This document shows positions 11,296 through 21,465 of a stretch of DNA of 64,000 nt, one piece after another. The translations under genes were made by a program, and so were the position numbers. Source of the DNA: Pascua guehoae (lineage: Eukaryota > Basidiomycota > Tremellomycetes > Trichosporonales > Trichosporonaceae); assembly GCA_001600415.1 (NCBI GenBank), contig BCJX01000005.1:295150-359149 (forward strand). The letters run 5' to 3'. Position 1 is the first letter of the stretch. Every line of letters begins with the position of its first letter. Under the pieces are notes generated by a model. That model worked only from the letters and a program-made list of their open reading frames with translations. It was not told the DNA's origin and did no database searches.

Positions 11296-13440
11296 ATGCA
11301 CGTCAACTCTCCCTCGCGGCGTCACGAGTAGAAACGGGGTGGGATTGGTGCGCCGCTCGTTTCGTACCGCCACCTCTTTGCTCGCTGCCCCCTCAGTATC
11401 CAATTTCCGTAATGCATCCTCTTGATCCTTGTCCATGAGGCAGTCTACAGAACCGCCACACGCAATTACCACAATGCCTCCCGATAGCTTGAGGGGGGCA
11501 TGGCCCCCGGCGCCACTTGCTCCAGGAATAATATGGCGGAGGGTTTGGTTGTCCCCACCCACCCTCCCGCCCGCATAATTCCGTACGAGGCCCATACGAC
11601 AAGGTTCGGGCGGCTCATTGTGTCGAGCGCATCCTGAGATGTGATGGACTGCATTGTGTTGAGCCAGCCCCACAGAGTATACCCTTACAGCAGCATCTGG
11701 CTCAAGAGCGCCCTGTTCGTCGGGGACGCGTTGCCACACAACCCACAAGGGCTAAAGTAGAGTTGACGTGGCTGAGGAAGTAAGTACTAGAGCAGTTGTG
11801 GGACCAATCCTGCAGTTTGGGGCGTTTGTTGTCGTCGTAAATGGCACTGGAAGGCAGATAGGGGCGTCAGCGATTGTGAATATCTTGCGTCCTCCAACGA
11901 CTCTTGCAAGGCTCGATGCGTCTCGCTCCTACGCAACACCCGTGAGGCAATGCCTGCAATGATGCGAGCGCTCGGTGGGGTTCACACAGCTGCCTACAAA
12001 ACCTGGCCAAAAGCGTCCCACCGTAGGGACCGAAATCAGGCTGTTTTGCGACATGGTAGACAGCTTTTCATAAGGCGATAAGGGCGACGAGCGAGGTATT
12101 GAAGTAACACGCAGATAACAACGACGCCGAGCGGAGCGTGGCGCCACCACCCGAGGCGAAGGGGAGATCGACCATCGAGAATCTGGGACATGTACAGGTG
12201 CGACGCGTCAGAATCTGCCACATTGAGCTAGGTCGGGCGCGACGTTGGGCATGGACACTCTCTTCATTGATGCCGATGGTACGAGTAGGCAGCGGTGCGG
12301 CAGGGTATACTTGTATCATGTCGTTCCCAGTGCAATGACTCAACGGCAAACCTGCAATTCGCAACGGTGGACCTCCAAGTCGCCATTGCTCCCTTCCCAG
12401 CTTTGATGCCCTGCATTTCCCTGTGCGAGTCGTTGCAATGACGCTGCGCGACCATGCTCAACATTGCAGTCTCACTACTTTCGTACCACTTGTACTACAA
12501 AATATTACATTTACACACTGTACTAATTCCGGGGCCCATGCAACAACACAAAGGTGTAACAAACAAGCAAATGTGGTACATGAACGAGAAGGAGTAGCAG
12601 GTAGCGACGAGGCTGTAGCCGTCACGGGAATGACGATGAGGTCCAGGTGGTGGAGGTACGAGACGTCGAAGCGGACACAGATGTCCAAGTAGATGGAGCA
12701 GCAGACGTAGAAGCAGACACAGACGCCACGGCAGCAGCAGAGACAGCCGCACGCCCCTGCGCCCTGCTTGTCCCAGCCGAGGTTGCTTGTCCGTGGCCAG
12801 ATGGCTGCCTGCAGCGGCAGCGTCGGCAGGCGCGCCAGTTGCCGCACGCTTTGGCGCGCTGGTGGTGCTGCGCGAGGGTTCCCGTGTTTGGTAGGGGTTT
12901 CCGGCGCGCCTTTTGACGGCGGGCGCAGAGATGCTTCAGGTGAGGGCTGGATGAAGACCCGGAGAGACACAATATGACATGGTCGCCTGCGGGGTTAACA
13001 GACTGCCGCACCTTGGCCACATGTACTCACTCATGCCCACACCTCGACGCGGTCGTCGTACAGCTCGTACGGCCCCGACGGCGGCGTCCAGGACGGCGAC
13101 GGCGTGGCGCTCGCTGCGCTCGTTGTGGGAGCGTGCGCGAGTCTGAGCGTGCGAGTATGAGCGTGCGAGGATGAGCGCGCGAGTCTGAGCCCGAGCGACA
13201 GTATGTGAGGGCCAGTCGAGAAATCCAAGGTTGATGGGAGTAATTCGAGGCCGCATCCGAGGACCTAAAGCACCCTCCTCCTGGCCACGGCCGGGGCCGG
13301 CGCAGCAATGGGGAAGCTGCCCTGGTGTGATTGGCGCAGTGCTGCCTTGGGGACAGGAATGCGACAATACTTGCAGAATGTGATGCACAAATTGGCACGA
13401 TGGGAGCCAGCCATCATCATGTTGAAGAGTTCCCCCCACT
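11296..13440. other. Gene-free 2.1 kb
   Basis: No supported gene. Several frames above 60 codons exist on both strands, but none joins to others through convincing splice sites, and their translations are compositionally random. A GACGTAGAAGCAGACACAGA-type degenerate repeat lies at 12660-12740. The right part (13000-13440) is the 3' flank of the minus-strand F-box-like gene and has GCGAGTCTGAGCGTGCGAG-type short repeats near 13130-13200. Confidence 0.5.
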
Positions 13441-14130
13441 TCAAGACACCAGCAAGGATGTGCCCCCCACTCCCCGTCGTCGATCGCGTCGCCGACGGTG
13501 GACGCCGTCGAGGAAGAGGCGGGCATGGCCCACGCGGAGGGCGTGCCCAAGCACCGTCTACAGTTAGTTGTGATTCCCCAACGACGCAACGACGCAACAG
13601 CCCAACAACTCAACGAGTGGACTCACCTCGACGCGCGCGACGGTGGCAGTCGCGGGCGCCACGACCGTGGCTGTGAGCGGGACGTACGTCGCCGTGAGCG
13701 ACTGCGGCTTGTCCGCCGCCCCGGCTACGTCGAACGACACAACGCGGCCCGCCGCCTGGGCGTCGGCGGGAACCACGATCGTATAGCCAATATCGTACGA
13801 CTCCGACTTGTGGGCGAGGGGCGTCGGGGGGATTCCGCCGACGAACACGGCCAGCGCGTCGTCCGCGTACGGAAGGGTGTCCTTTGCGACAAGCAGGTAG
13901 GAGTGGGGGGCGGCGGTGAAGGATTCAAGGGCGAGGGGATAGACGCCCCGCGGGCGGCAGATCGGGCCGTGTGGCTCCAAGACGAGCTCGCCGAGGGCGA
14001 GCTCCTTGTTGACGGCGGCGTAGAACTGGCGACTTGCGAGGCGGAGGTTCTGGATGGATGCGACGTCGAGGTCGCGAATGATAGCGGCGAGGATGTGGGG
14101 GAAGAAGGAGGGGAGGAAAGTAGAGGTCAT
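13441..14130 (-). CDS. F-box-like protein, family A copy 1
   Basis: Two exons, 14130-13627 and 13557-13441, joined across a 69-nt GTGAGT intron whose acceptor is preceded by CTAACTG; 206 residues. The N-terminus, with LPSFFPHILAAIIRDLDVAS then LRLASRQFYAAVNKEL, has the spacing of an F-box-like helical motif. It matches the start of the plus-strand gene at 15223 (FHPHNLPHVFGLIIAEL then FRLVSEAFKAFIDREL). Both then share an ELVL-x-P-x-G step and a beta-rich segment (YLLVAKDTL here, YLVVPTTTL there). This copy ends before the USP-like part of the 15.2 kb gene. If a true F-box protein it would bridge to a Skp1-cullin ligase; the function is inferred from a weak motif. Confidence 0.6.
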
Positions 14131-14930
14131 GGTTGAGAGGGTGGGCGTGGTGAGTTGGAGCTGGAGGGAGGTTTTGAGTGGACGTTAATGGGCGATAGGA
14201 TGGGGGGAAAAGGCGGGGTGGAATGTAGAGGTCATGGTTGGTAGGTGGGGGAGGTGAGTTCGAGTTGGAGAAGGTGGGGAGGACATTCACACAAGGGACA
14301 CGGAGCGATGAGTGAGGTATTTAAATACTAGAGACGCGGATAATGACATGCCGGGCTGTGGCGTGTGGCGCTGCCACTCGGGGAGATGGCGAGATTGAGG
14401 GTTGGGTATTCTCAACACTTTTGTGTGTTCGTGAGAATAGATCTTGCCGATCAACATCACAGGTAAATCACGGATGCGTCTCGGCATTAGAAGAAGAGAT
14501 AGGCGATGTAGAGGATGTAGCAGGCGTCAATGGTCAAAATCGTCATTTTCGACCCAAAGTTGCTGGAATTTTATGGCTGACGTGACATGATCGCACCCAT
14601 CCTTTGCAGAACGACCTGCATAGCTCAAGGAATAATGATTTTTTTTTTTTTGAGTAGTATGGAAGACATGGGCGATAGATATGCATCTTGTACATGCGTC
14701 TACACCGTTGAAATGTCAATGGATTCACCCCAAATTATAAGAGAGACCACTGTGTAATCCGGGGGAAGCCGAAGCCCGCCTCTACTGACTGGAAATGCCA
14801 TTTGTCGCCACGCTTTTGCCCAAGTTGTGCCCCTAAAATACTGCTGATCAGCGTAGGGGCAGAGGCAGAGGGCGGGAAGGCAGTCGCACGTCGGCACCCG
14901 GAAAGACTACTGGTGTGGCAAAATGCTGTC

Positions 14931-15050
14931 ATGCTCACATCAGCACGACCTGCCCACGAGATGCTCACATCAGCACAACCTGCCCACAAGACGCTCACAT
15001 CAGCACGACCTGCCTACGAGATGCTCACATCAGCACGACCTGCCTACGAG
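14931..15050 (+). repeat. 30-bp minisatellite, 4 copies
   Basis: Four contiguous 30-bp units (14931-14960, 14961-14990, 14991-15020, 15021-15050) sharing the core GCTCACATCAGCAC and a C-C-T-G-C-C half, with 1-4 differences per unit. It ends 54 bp before the TATA element of the USP-like gene. There are no spacers, so it is not a CRISPR array. The 30-bp period leaves open frames, which are not genes. Confidence 0.95.
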
Positions 15051-15103
15051 TTGCCAACCACACGTGTACTGCCTGCCCCCATGCCCGTCTCCCTGCCGTC
15101 TGC

Positions 15104-15112
15104 ATATAAAAG
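15104..15112 (+). promoter_or_regulatory. TATA box of the USP-like gene
   Basis: CATATAAAAGGG-type element about 115 bp upstream of the start codon at 15223 and just after a G/C-rich stretch, the spacing expected of a fungal TATA-driven promoter. Few other genes in this window have such a clear TATA element, suggesting regulated rather than constitutive expression. Confidence 0.6.
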
Positions 15113-15222
15113 GGGCAGACGGGATGCATTTCTGTTGTCGTAGTTGTGGTGCTCTTCCCCATCACCAACTAATGAGTAGACCACTCCAAGTCAACAACAG
15201 CCACCACACAAGCACAGCCAGC

Positions 15223-16819
15223 ATGGTCTCCCTCCCCTTCCACCCCCACAACCTCCCCCACGTCTTCGGCCTCATCATCGCCGAGCTCGGCCCCGACGAC
15301 AAGAAGGCGTTCCGCCTCGTCAGCGAGGCATTCAAGGCGTTTATTGATCGCGAGCTGTCTAAGGAGCTCGTCCTCCCCCCTACGGGGAGCGTACCGTGTG
15401 CCTCGGGGGCATCTACGAGGTCCCCATTGCGTCTGTTCCGCGCCTCCCAGGCGCTTACCTTGTCGTCCCGACGACGACGCTTGAATACGACATGGCGGTG
15501 GTTGCTTGGTTCACCGGTGCGAAGGTCGGCACGCCGCTAGACGACACGACCACAAGTATCACAGACTCGCCATATTATGTGGCAATCGGCGGCGTCGACG
15601 TCGCCAACGACGCAAGTGACGTCGACCTTCTCCAGGTCGATGTCCTCACCGGGCTCCCAAAGAGCAATGGGGAGCTCATGTTCATCCCCACGGTGCAATC
15701 CGTGCTCGTCCACCCGGGCGTCTCAATCGCTCGAATTCTCGACTTCTCACTCGGCCTACTCAATCCCGCCAGCACAAACACTTGCTGGGCCAACACAATC
15801 GCCCAACTCTTCTTCCGGATCCCCGTGCTCCATGACTTGGTGCAAGACCATCAGCAGAAGGGGTGCAGTAAGTGTCTATGGGTGTCCATGATTTGACCAC
15901 ATGATTTGACCATAGGTGGAAGCTGTGTGTGGGCGCAGAAGGACATGGTTCTCCAACAACCTGTCAATGTCTGCCCCCTCGTTGAACTTGCCGAGGTGCA
16001 CAGGCGTCTTGATCACGATACCTCAATGTTTCGACCCTCCGCCTTCCGCACCGCCGTTTGCAACGCTCTCGGATTCCATGGACGTAGCCAAGAAGATGCC
16101 GCCGAGGTCTGCAATGAGCTGCTCATGCTTATTTCCATGAAGAATGAGGACTTTCCTATCCCAAACCTCTGCCGTCATTCCAGCTGTCCCAGTGGGCACA
16201 ACGACACTTTCCAGTGCCCAGGATTCGACCTGACAATCTCCGGCCTCCTCGGCGTAAGTCTGCCCCCATGACACGCCCGGACGTTTCCGTCAGCCGCACC
16301 CTCGTCAGTACCCCGCCTTAGGATTGCAGCTGACAGTAGACTACGTTTAAATGCGCAACCAAGTGCGACCCCGAGTCCCGCTTCTTTGCCAACTGCGCCG
16401 AACTCGCGGGCAACCCCCGCATCGGCGATGTTGTCCAGGATGGCGGCCCAATCGTGATCGCGAACCCGGCGGTGGACGAGACCGTTGCCAAAGCAATCCT
16501 TCATTACTCGCTTACTTATCCGTACGAGGCCTTCGACGAGCCCATCGTTGAGCTCTGGGCGTAAGCTCGGGACTGGGATTGCAGCTGACAGTAGACTACA
16601 TTCATCAGTGCCAGCAAGCTCGACACCTCGGTGCGGTTTTTCGTCGGAGGTGAAGAACTCCCGATCTCGGCCAAAGTTGGCGACGTCCTCGACGATGGCG
16701 ACAGTGTGGCGGTCGCCGACCCACGCACTCATGAGACTGTCGCGATCGCTTGCTTGTCCTACTCGCTTACGGGGCCCCTCGAGAACCACGACGAGCCCAT
16801 CCTCGAGCTGTGGGCATGA
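15223..16819 (+). CDS. F-box-like/USP-like fusion, family A copy 2, with alternative terminal exons and a frameshift
   Basis: Exon 1 is 15223-15867, exon 2 15916-16253, then either exon 3 (16340-16564) or exon 4 (16595-16819). Exon 1 begins with the same F-box-like region as the 13.4 kb gene. The frame shifts by one base at a C6 run (15375-15380); one extra C would restore continuity with the paralogue. Exon 1 then carries a ubiquitin-specific-protease Cys box (NTCWANTIAQLFFRIPVLHD, Cys in place). Exon 2 has the GRSQEDAAEVCNELL box (QQDA-like) and a C-x4-C region. The His-box half normal for USPs is absent, so protease activity is doubtful. Exons 3 and 4 are a tandem duplicate, both 225 nt, both starting in phase 0 with TTF and both ending DEPI-x-ELWA-stop. 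They cannot both be translated. The frameshift could be real decay or a homopolymer error. Confidence 0.6.
16321..16819 (+). repeat. Tandemly duplicated terminal exon with its acceptor region (255-bp period)
   Basis: Two copies offset by exactly 255 bp. The acceptor-side segments 16321-16344 and 16576-16599 are identical over 24 nt, although mostly intronic, while the exon bodies share only about 45 percent of residues. Key shared residues are TTF, RFF, GDV-x2-DG, ETVA, YSLT and DEPI-x-ELWA. The donor-like GGGCGTAAGC at the end of the first copy overlaps its TAA stop. Confidence 0.9.
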
Positions 16820-16935
16820 GCCCCTGCCAAGGTGAGCCCTCCCGATTCGTCTTCAAATGGACATTGCTGAAGTACAAGCCCGAGACCAAGAACACCGAGA
16901 TCGAAGAGAGGCGATGTCTACGCAGATTCAGATCG

Positions 16936-18924
16936 ATGGAATCGTGCGGAACGGAAAATGGCCCCTCACACGCGTGGACTGCCATGACGCGAGGCGCAAT
17001 TACCCTGGAGGAGATGTCGGCATTCTGCGACGTGGCCGACGCTCTGAAGGACCAGCACCAACCCGGCATGGGTTGGATAAACCTGGACAAGGCCACATTC
17101 GGGCGTGTCACGGCGACCAAGCTCCCAATCATTCGACGCTTGTTCCGGCAGCACCCGATTGCAGACTTTAGCCGCGTGCAGTACACTACGCCCACCGTGG
17201 CAAGGGTGTTCTCGCGCGTTTGCAAGCTGCGCGACCTGTGCAACAGGCAGCTCAAGGATGGGCAACCCATCCTGATCATCTGCAAGTCAGAGTCTGGCGA
17301 GGACACCAGCGACCTTTTGCAGAATTGGGTGGGAATTGTACGTACTATATATCTACCTGTTGTCTTATCGCTCCACTGACCCAATGACAGCGCGACCAGA
17401 ACGAGGAGCAAGTGTTTGAGCGCCTCGACCACGACCCCGGCGCGATCCACACGCGCGAGAAGGCCAAGGCGTGGCTCAACGAGCAGGTCTTTATCGTCGA
17501 CGGTTTCGAGTTTATGGTCCGGGCCACTGGCGACCAGCTCTTCGACTCGGTGCTGCGTCCCAACCACGAGACGTATGCTGCGTGGAAGGTGGTAAGTGGT
17601 GAGGGACGTGGCTTGTGGGAGTCGAGGGTATCAATGGACCACAGGCGGGGGNAAGAGGTGTTGGCCCGACTTGGCACCCCGAGGGGCCCAAACGACGAGT
17701 GTCTTGGTAATATCGGAAAACAGAAATGCCTAGCCACAACACTCACCTCGCAGAAGATGGCAGCTCGAGACCTCTGGGGCATCCATTCGTGGAGCACCGT
17801 CAACCCCGAGGCCAAGATGCCCTCGCACCTGGTGGGCCGCCGCGACCAAGCGTACCTGCCAAAGCTGTCCGCTGCAGTAGTCACCATACTGCACGAACAC
17901 CAGAAGCTCAACCTTTCGGGGACATGGCAGGTGATGACTATCCGATGGGAGCGACTTGGGCTGCAGATTCGCAAGCCGGATGCCTCCACCCTGTGGACCA
18001 TGATCCGCAAGGTCCGCGCGACCAAGGCCTCGATCAACTGCGGGGCCGACATTGTCGACAATGGTCTGCTCGACCCCAACTCTGAGCCGCACCGTCGCGA
18101 GTTTTTGGGCAAGTTGCAAGACACCTGGCGCGACGACAAGGTTGGTAGCCGTCCCCAGAGACATGCTGACCCACAGTCGCCCGCTGTGCCATTGCCCCTG
18201 GAGATTGTCGGGGGTGTTTACGACAATCCGCGCGCGCTGCACTTCACCTACTACGACCCCGGCCCGCGCCTCGCCCTCCTTCATCTTTGCGGCCGGGGTG
18301 AGGAAAGCCTCTGGGACGGTAGCGATGCGCTCGACGGCGAGGGGAAACAAGCCCTCGTGGAGCGTGTTAAGAAGTACATGCAAGAGGACACTGCAGATGT
18401 CCAGAGGCTCGGCTGTGCGGTGAGTGCTCACACAAATCGCGTTGTTTTCTAACACTTGCAGTATCCCAACTGCCCGTATGGGCCTGACGAGGCGTACCGC
18501 CCTGAAACGGGCATGCGCTGCCCTTATGCTACGGCAAAGGGCAAGTGGACCATGCTTTGCGCCGCCCACTTCCAGGCGGCGTGGTTCGCGTTCAAGTGTC
18601 TCAAACTTGACGCAAAACTCTACTTCGATGCGACGTCTATCGACGGCATCCGCATCCGGGGCGGCAGCCTCGAGTTCCTGGCGTCAATGACGCAGCTGTG
18701 CCAGGGCACGGCGTGTTTCGGGACGACGCACGGCCTCACTCGGCCTAATCCCGGAGCAAACTGTGGCGGGTGAGTGCGGCATGTCGTGTGCCGCTGTGCA
18801 AAGCTGACCCATGCACAGTGTTGCCCTTACCCTCTGCGAGCCCTGTCAAGGACAGGCGCTCCGCTCGTTCAAGGCCCAACGCTCGGCCATTGATCTCTTG
18901 GCGGAGCAACCCTCGGTCAAGTAG
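16936..18924 (+). CDS. Uncharacterised protein, family B copy 1, Cys-rich C-terminus
   Basis: Six exons: 16936-17337, 17391-17591, 17754-18140, 18177-18419, 18462-18769 and 18819-18924; about 548 residues. The start may instead be the in-frame ATG at 16984. The first third aligns with the 25.3 kb gene: FRQHPIADF here and CQQHPVANW there, QPILIICKSES and EPITVVCQQST, then RDQNEEQV and RDALQDQI, then VFIVDGFEFMV and IYEVDGMTFQV. The rest is specific to this copy and ends in a cysteine-rich segment (NCPYG, RCPYA, LCAAHF, LCEPCQ) that could bind zinc. The 36-nt intron at 18141-18176 has an atypical GTTGGT donor and is in frame, so it may be retained. One N lies in intron 2 (17652). Family and function are unknown. 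It follows the USP-like gene by only 117 bp on the same strand. Confidence 0.7.
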
Positions 18925-19699
18925 TAAGGAGAAGCGGGCGAAAGAGGAAAGGGGAAGTGAGGGAAGGAAGCGTGATAAGAGCTGACGCGCGCAGTATGCT
19001 AGCCACGCTGTGCGTGACTAATGAAAGCAACAGACCACTATGGCTTGCTCGACGCCCTTGAGGTGCCCTGCTTGGATCCGGCGTGCACAGCCCACTGCCC
19101 ACGTCCCCGGGTGCGAACGCGGCTGAGTTTCCTTCCATGCTGAACATGGATTATGAGTCTGTATCATCACACGCTCGCGTTTGCGTCTTCCTCGAGACAA
19201 CAATTTCCCTTTTTTTTCTTTCACCACTCTTCATCATTCGTTTTTCTTTACGCGAGTGAACATGATCACTACGCTCCATAGGCACCATCGTACGCACTTT
19301 GAGCACCTCCATCCTCATCTTTAAAAGCTCTCCGTCCGACCTCGACATCGACTTTCCTCGTCCTTCCTCCCGAGCTTCTTTCACTGGCCTGGCTCACCTG
19401 AAAGCTCGTCCTGCTCATTGTTGGCGGTGGTACTCTCCGACATTGCGAGCGAACCGTCTGGCGCGACTCGTCACCAATCTATCGAGACTGTGAGTTGGGA
19501 TCCATATCATGTCCTTCCTTCAAGTGTCAATCAGCCAATGGCTAATCTTGGTCAGTGTGAGCTCGTCTACAACCATGTCCAGCTCATCGACAGGCTATCA
19601 GAACAAGCTGTGAGTGCTTGGTTCCTCGGGGACTCTAATGGGACGCTGGTAGAACCCCTCACCTGAAGTGACAATGCTGATCCGACAAACAGGCCAACA
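18925..19699. other. Intergenic region, no gene seen
   Basis: About 775 bp between family B copy 1 and the broken family C copy. The right half (19180-19500) is pyrimidine-rich on the plus strand, as expected for a promoter/leader. A GTGAGTTGGG-type donor at 19490 could belong to a leader intron. No coding sequence was identified. Confidence 0.55.
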
Positions 19700-21454
19700 A
19701 TGTCGGCCCAGGCACGCCAGGGCAACTCAACCACACCGGGTGACGCTCAGACTGGTGAGTGGAGTTAGTACCAGGGACAATCGCTCACCGTAGCCATTGA
19801 GCTCGTCGAAACGCTGAATCGGGACCTGGGCGTCGTCCACTTCGCGCAGGCCGACATTGACGGGTGTGCCGAGGAGGCCCCAGCGCTGGCAGGCGGTGAC
19901 GCGGCGCGCAGTGCTGTGCGGCGCACACTCATCAAGGCCGAGACGGGGTCCCCCCTCGACGACCTCTCTCGGCTGCCGCGAGATTTGCAAGCAGGTCGTC
20001 AGCTTCGTCTCGCCTCCCAGGCGAAGCGCGTTGGGTACAAGGAGGACGTCGATTGCCGCAACAGGGCCAACGACAACAAGGCCCTCGACCGGGTCCGCGA
20101 CCGCCGCAACTGCCAGCTCGGCGGAGGCCTTGTCGCAGTCGTCGCCGCGGCCCGAGCCAGCGGCACCTATTCGCTCGCGTCGTACTTTGGGCCGATTGTC
20201 CTCGAGGAGAAGGCCCGGGCTCGCGTCGTACGGGTTGGGGACCTGCCCGACCTCATTGCGACCATCGTCGAGGCAGGGCACGAGTTTGTCCTCTTCTCGT
20301 CGGAAGACAAGGTGTCGTCGACGGCGTACTGGCACAAGCTCGCCCTCGCCGTCTAGTACAACTCGGTGCAGGGCCGGAGCAGTGCGCTGGTCGTGGAGAC
20401 GTTTTTTTCGCCGATGGACCAAACACCGACCGCTTTTACGCGATTTCCGCCGACAAACACGTCCAGCTCGGCTCGGAGCTTGCGTACGGCGAGGCCAAGC
20501 TCAGCGCCACGTGGCGCTACACCCCGCCAGCCGCCATCAACGCGGCACGTATGGAGCTGACGAGCTCTTCCCTGCCCGGCGCGACCTCCACTCGGCCGTA
20601 CGCAGGCTTTTCACCATGTCCACCGTCGGGGTTCATTGACGAACCCCGGCTCAGCAACCCGCCAGCGGTGGCCGCCGGCTGGCAGCCCGACGCCAGCGGC
20701 GACGGCACCATCCGCGCGCTCGACCTGCCGGACGCCGTGCTCGGAACCCGCGTGCTGCATCACGCCGGCCGACACGGCTTCAAACAGCTGGTCGACGTCG
20801 GGCACGGCACGCACCGGCTCGTATTCGCCACGCAGTGGGCCGGCGCCCAGTGTCTCGCCGAGATTCGTCTCCGCGCCCACCCCACTGTGGACGAAGAGGA
20901 GACAATGACATCGTGGGCCAAGGCCAGTCGGGCCAGCGCGGTGGACAATGCCTCCCGTCATGTCCACGGCCATCCAATGGCCCGACTGCAGGGTGTCGCC
21001 GACATGAACGGCGAGGCCCATGAGCGTATACTCAAAGTCGTCGCCGAGAGCCATGCCACCGATGGACGTCAAGCGCGCGTCCGGCTCCATCTTGAAGGTC
21101 GTCCGCCGAGACTCGAAGTCCGCCCAACGGTTGCAGGTGATGGCCAGGACCGGGGGCCAACGGTCCATGGTGAACGTGTCAGGGGGGCTGGACTTCGGGG
21201 CAGCCAAGGGCCTCAAGCGCGCCCGATTGCGTTACGCCTCCTCAGACACACTGCTCCCCCAGATCCTCCCAAAGGACTGGGGCACGCTTATGGAATTCTT
21301 GCTCGTGCACCCGAGCATCGCGGCGTACTTACTCTCTGCCGCTGTCGTGCTGCACCCCGCCAACGCCGGCAAACCCCGTACCCTCTGCTGCCGGCTGGCG
21401 TGCGGTGGGGACCAGATCGCTGCGGCGACGGCGGAAAGCATCATGCGGGCTTAA
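19700..21454 (+). pseudogene. Broken paralogue of the 22.7 kb gene, family C copy 1
   Basis: Exon 1 is 19700-19754 and the body begins at 19794 after a 39-nt intron. It aligns along its length with the intact minus-strand gene at 22655-24694. Matching pairs include EFVLFSSEDKVSSTAYWHKL with YVLIDNELYVSSIKFGHQL, LAYGEAKLSATWRYT with LYKYQAKISHTWRHT, RVLHHAGRHGFKQ with ILLHHAAPATFRR, and ILPKDWG with WLHKAWG. It has three lesions: an in-frame TAG at 20354-20356 where the paralogue has a tryptophan region, a frame change at a T7 run (20402-20408), and a 253-bp insertion between about 20929 and 21181. After the insertion homology resumes at SGGLDFG. The copy is probably non-functional; alternatively some lesions are assembly errors, but the insertion is not easily explained that way. 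Confidence 0.7.
20945..21180 (-). pseudogene. Antisense ubiquitin-protease (USP) C-terminal fragment
   Basis: Read on the minus strand, about 78 residues fit the C-terminal catalytic half of a USP/UBP deubiquitinase. RWPPVLAITCNRW fits the consensus leading to L-x-R-F, and DFEYTLMGLAVHVGDTLQSG followed by HWMAVDM fits the YEL-x-AVIVHSG...GHY-x-A His box (H at about 20979). No Cys box is adjacent. The segment sits exactly in the gap in family C homology, so it looks inserted. It is the half missing from the USP-like gene at 15.2 kb, though no common origin is proven. Confidence 0.6.
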
Positions 21455-21465
21455 CGTGCGGTTAG

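Larger units (their letters stand above)
14131..15222. other. Divergent intergenic region between the two family A genes
   Basis: The two F-box-like genes point away from each other across about 1.1 kb. It holds a poly-T run (14639-14651), a 30-bp minisatellite (14931-15050) and a TATA element (15104-15112) for the plus-strand gene. No coding sequence is evident beyond frames produced by the minisatellite. Confidence 0.7.

Noticed and set aside
14931..15050. CRISPR-like array of 30-bp repeats
   Set aside because: Units are contiguous without spacers and the genome is eukaryotic.
16857..17171. 104-codon frame overlapping the start of family B copy 1
   Set aside because: Translation loses similarity immediately, while the overlapping frame aligns with the 25.3 kb paralogue.
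20053..21465. 470-codon plus-strand frame across the broken family C copy
   Set aside because: It changes from real family C similarity to out-of-frame translation at the 253-bp insertion. It is open by high GC content, not a single protein.
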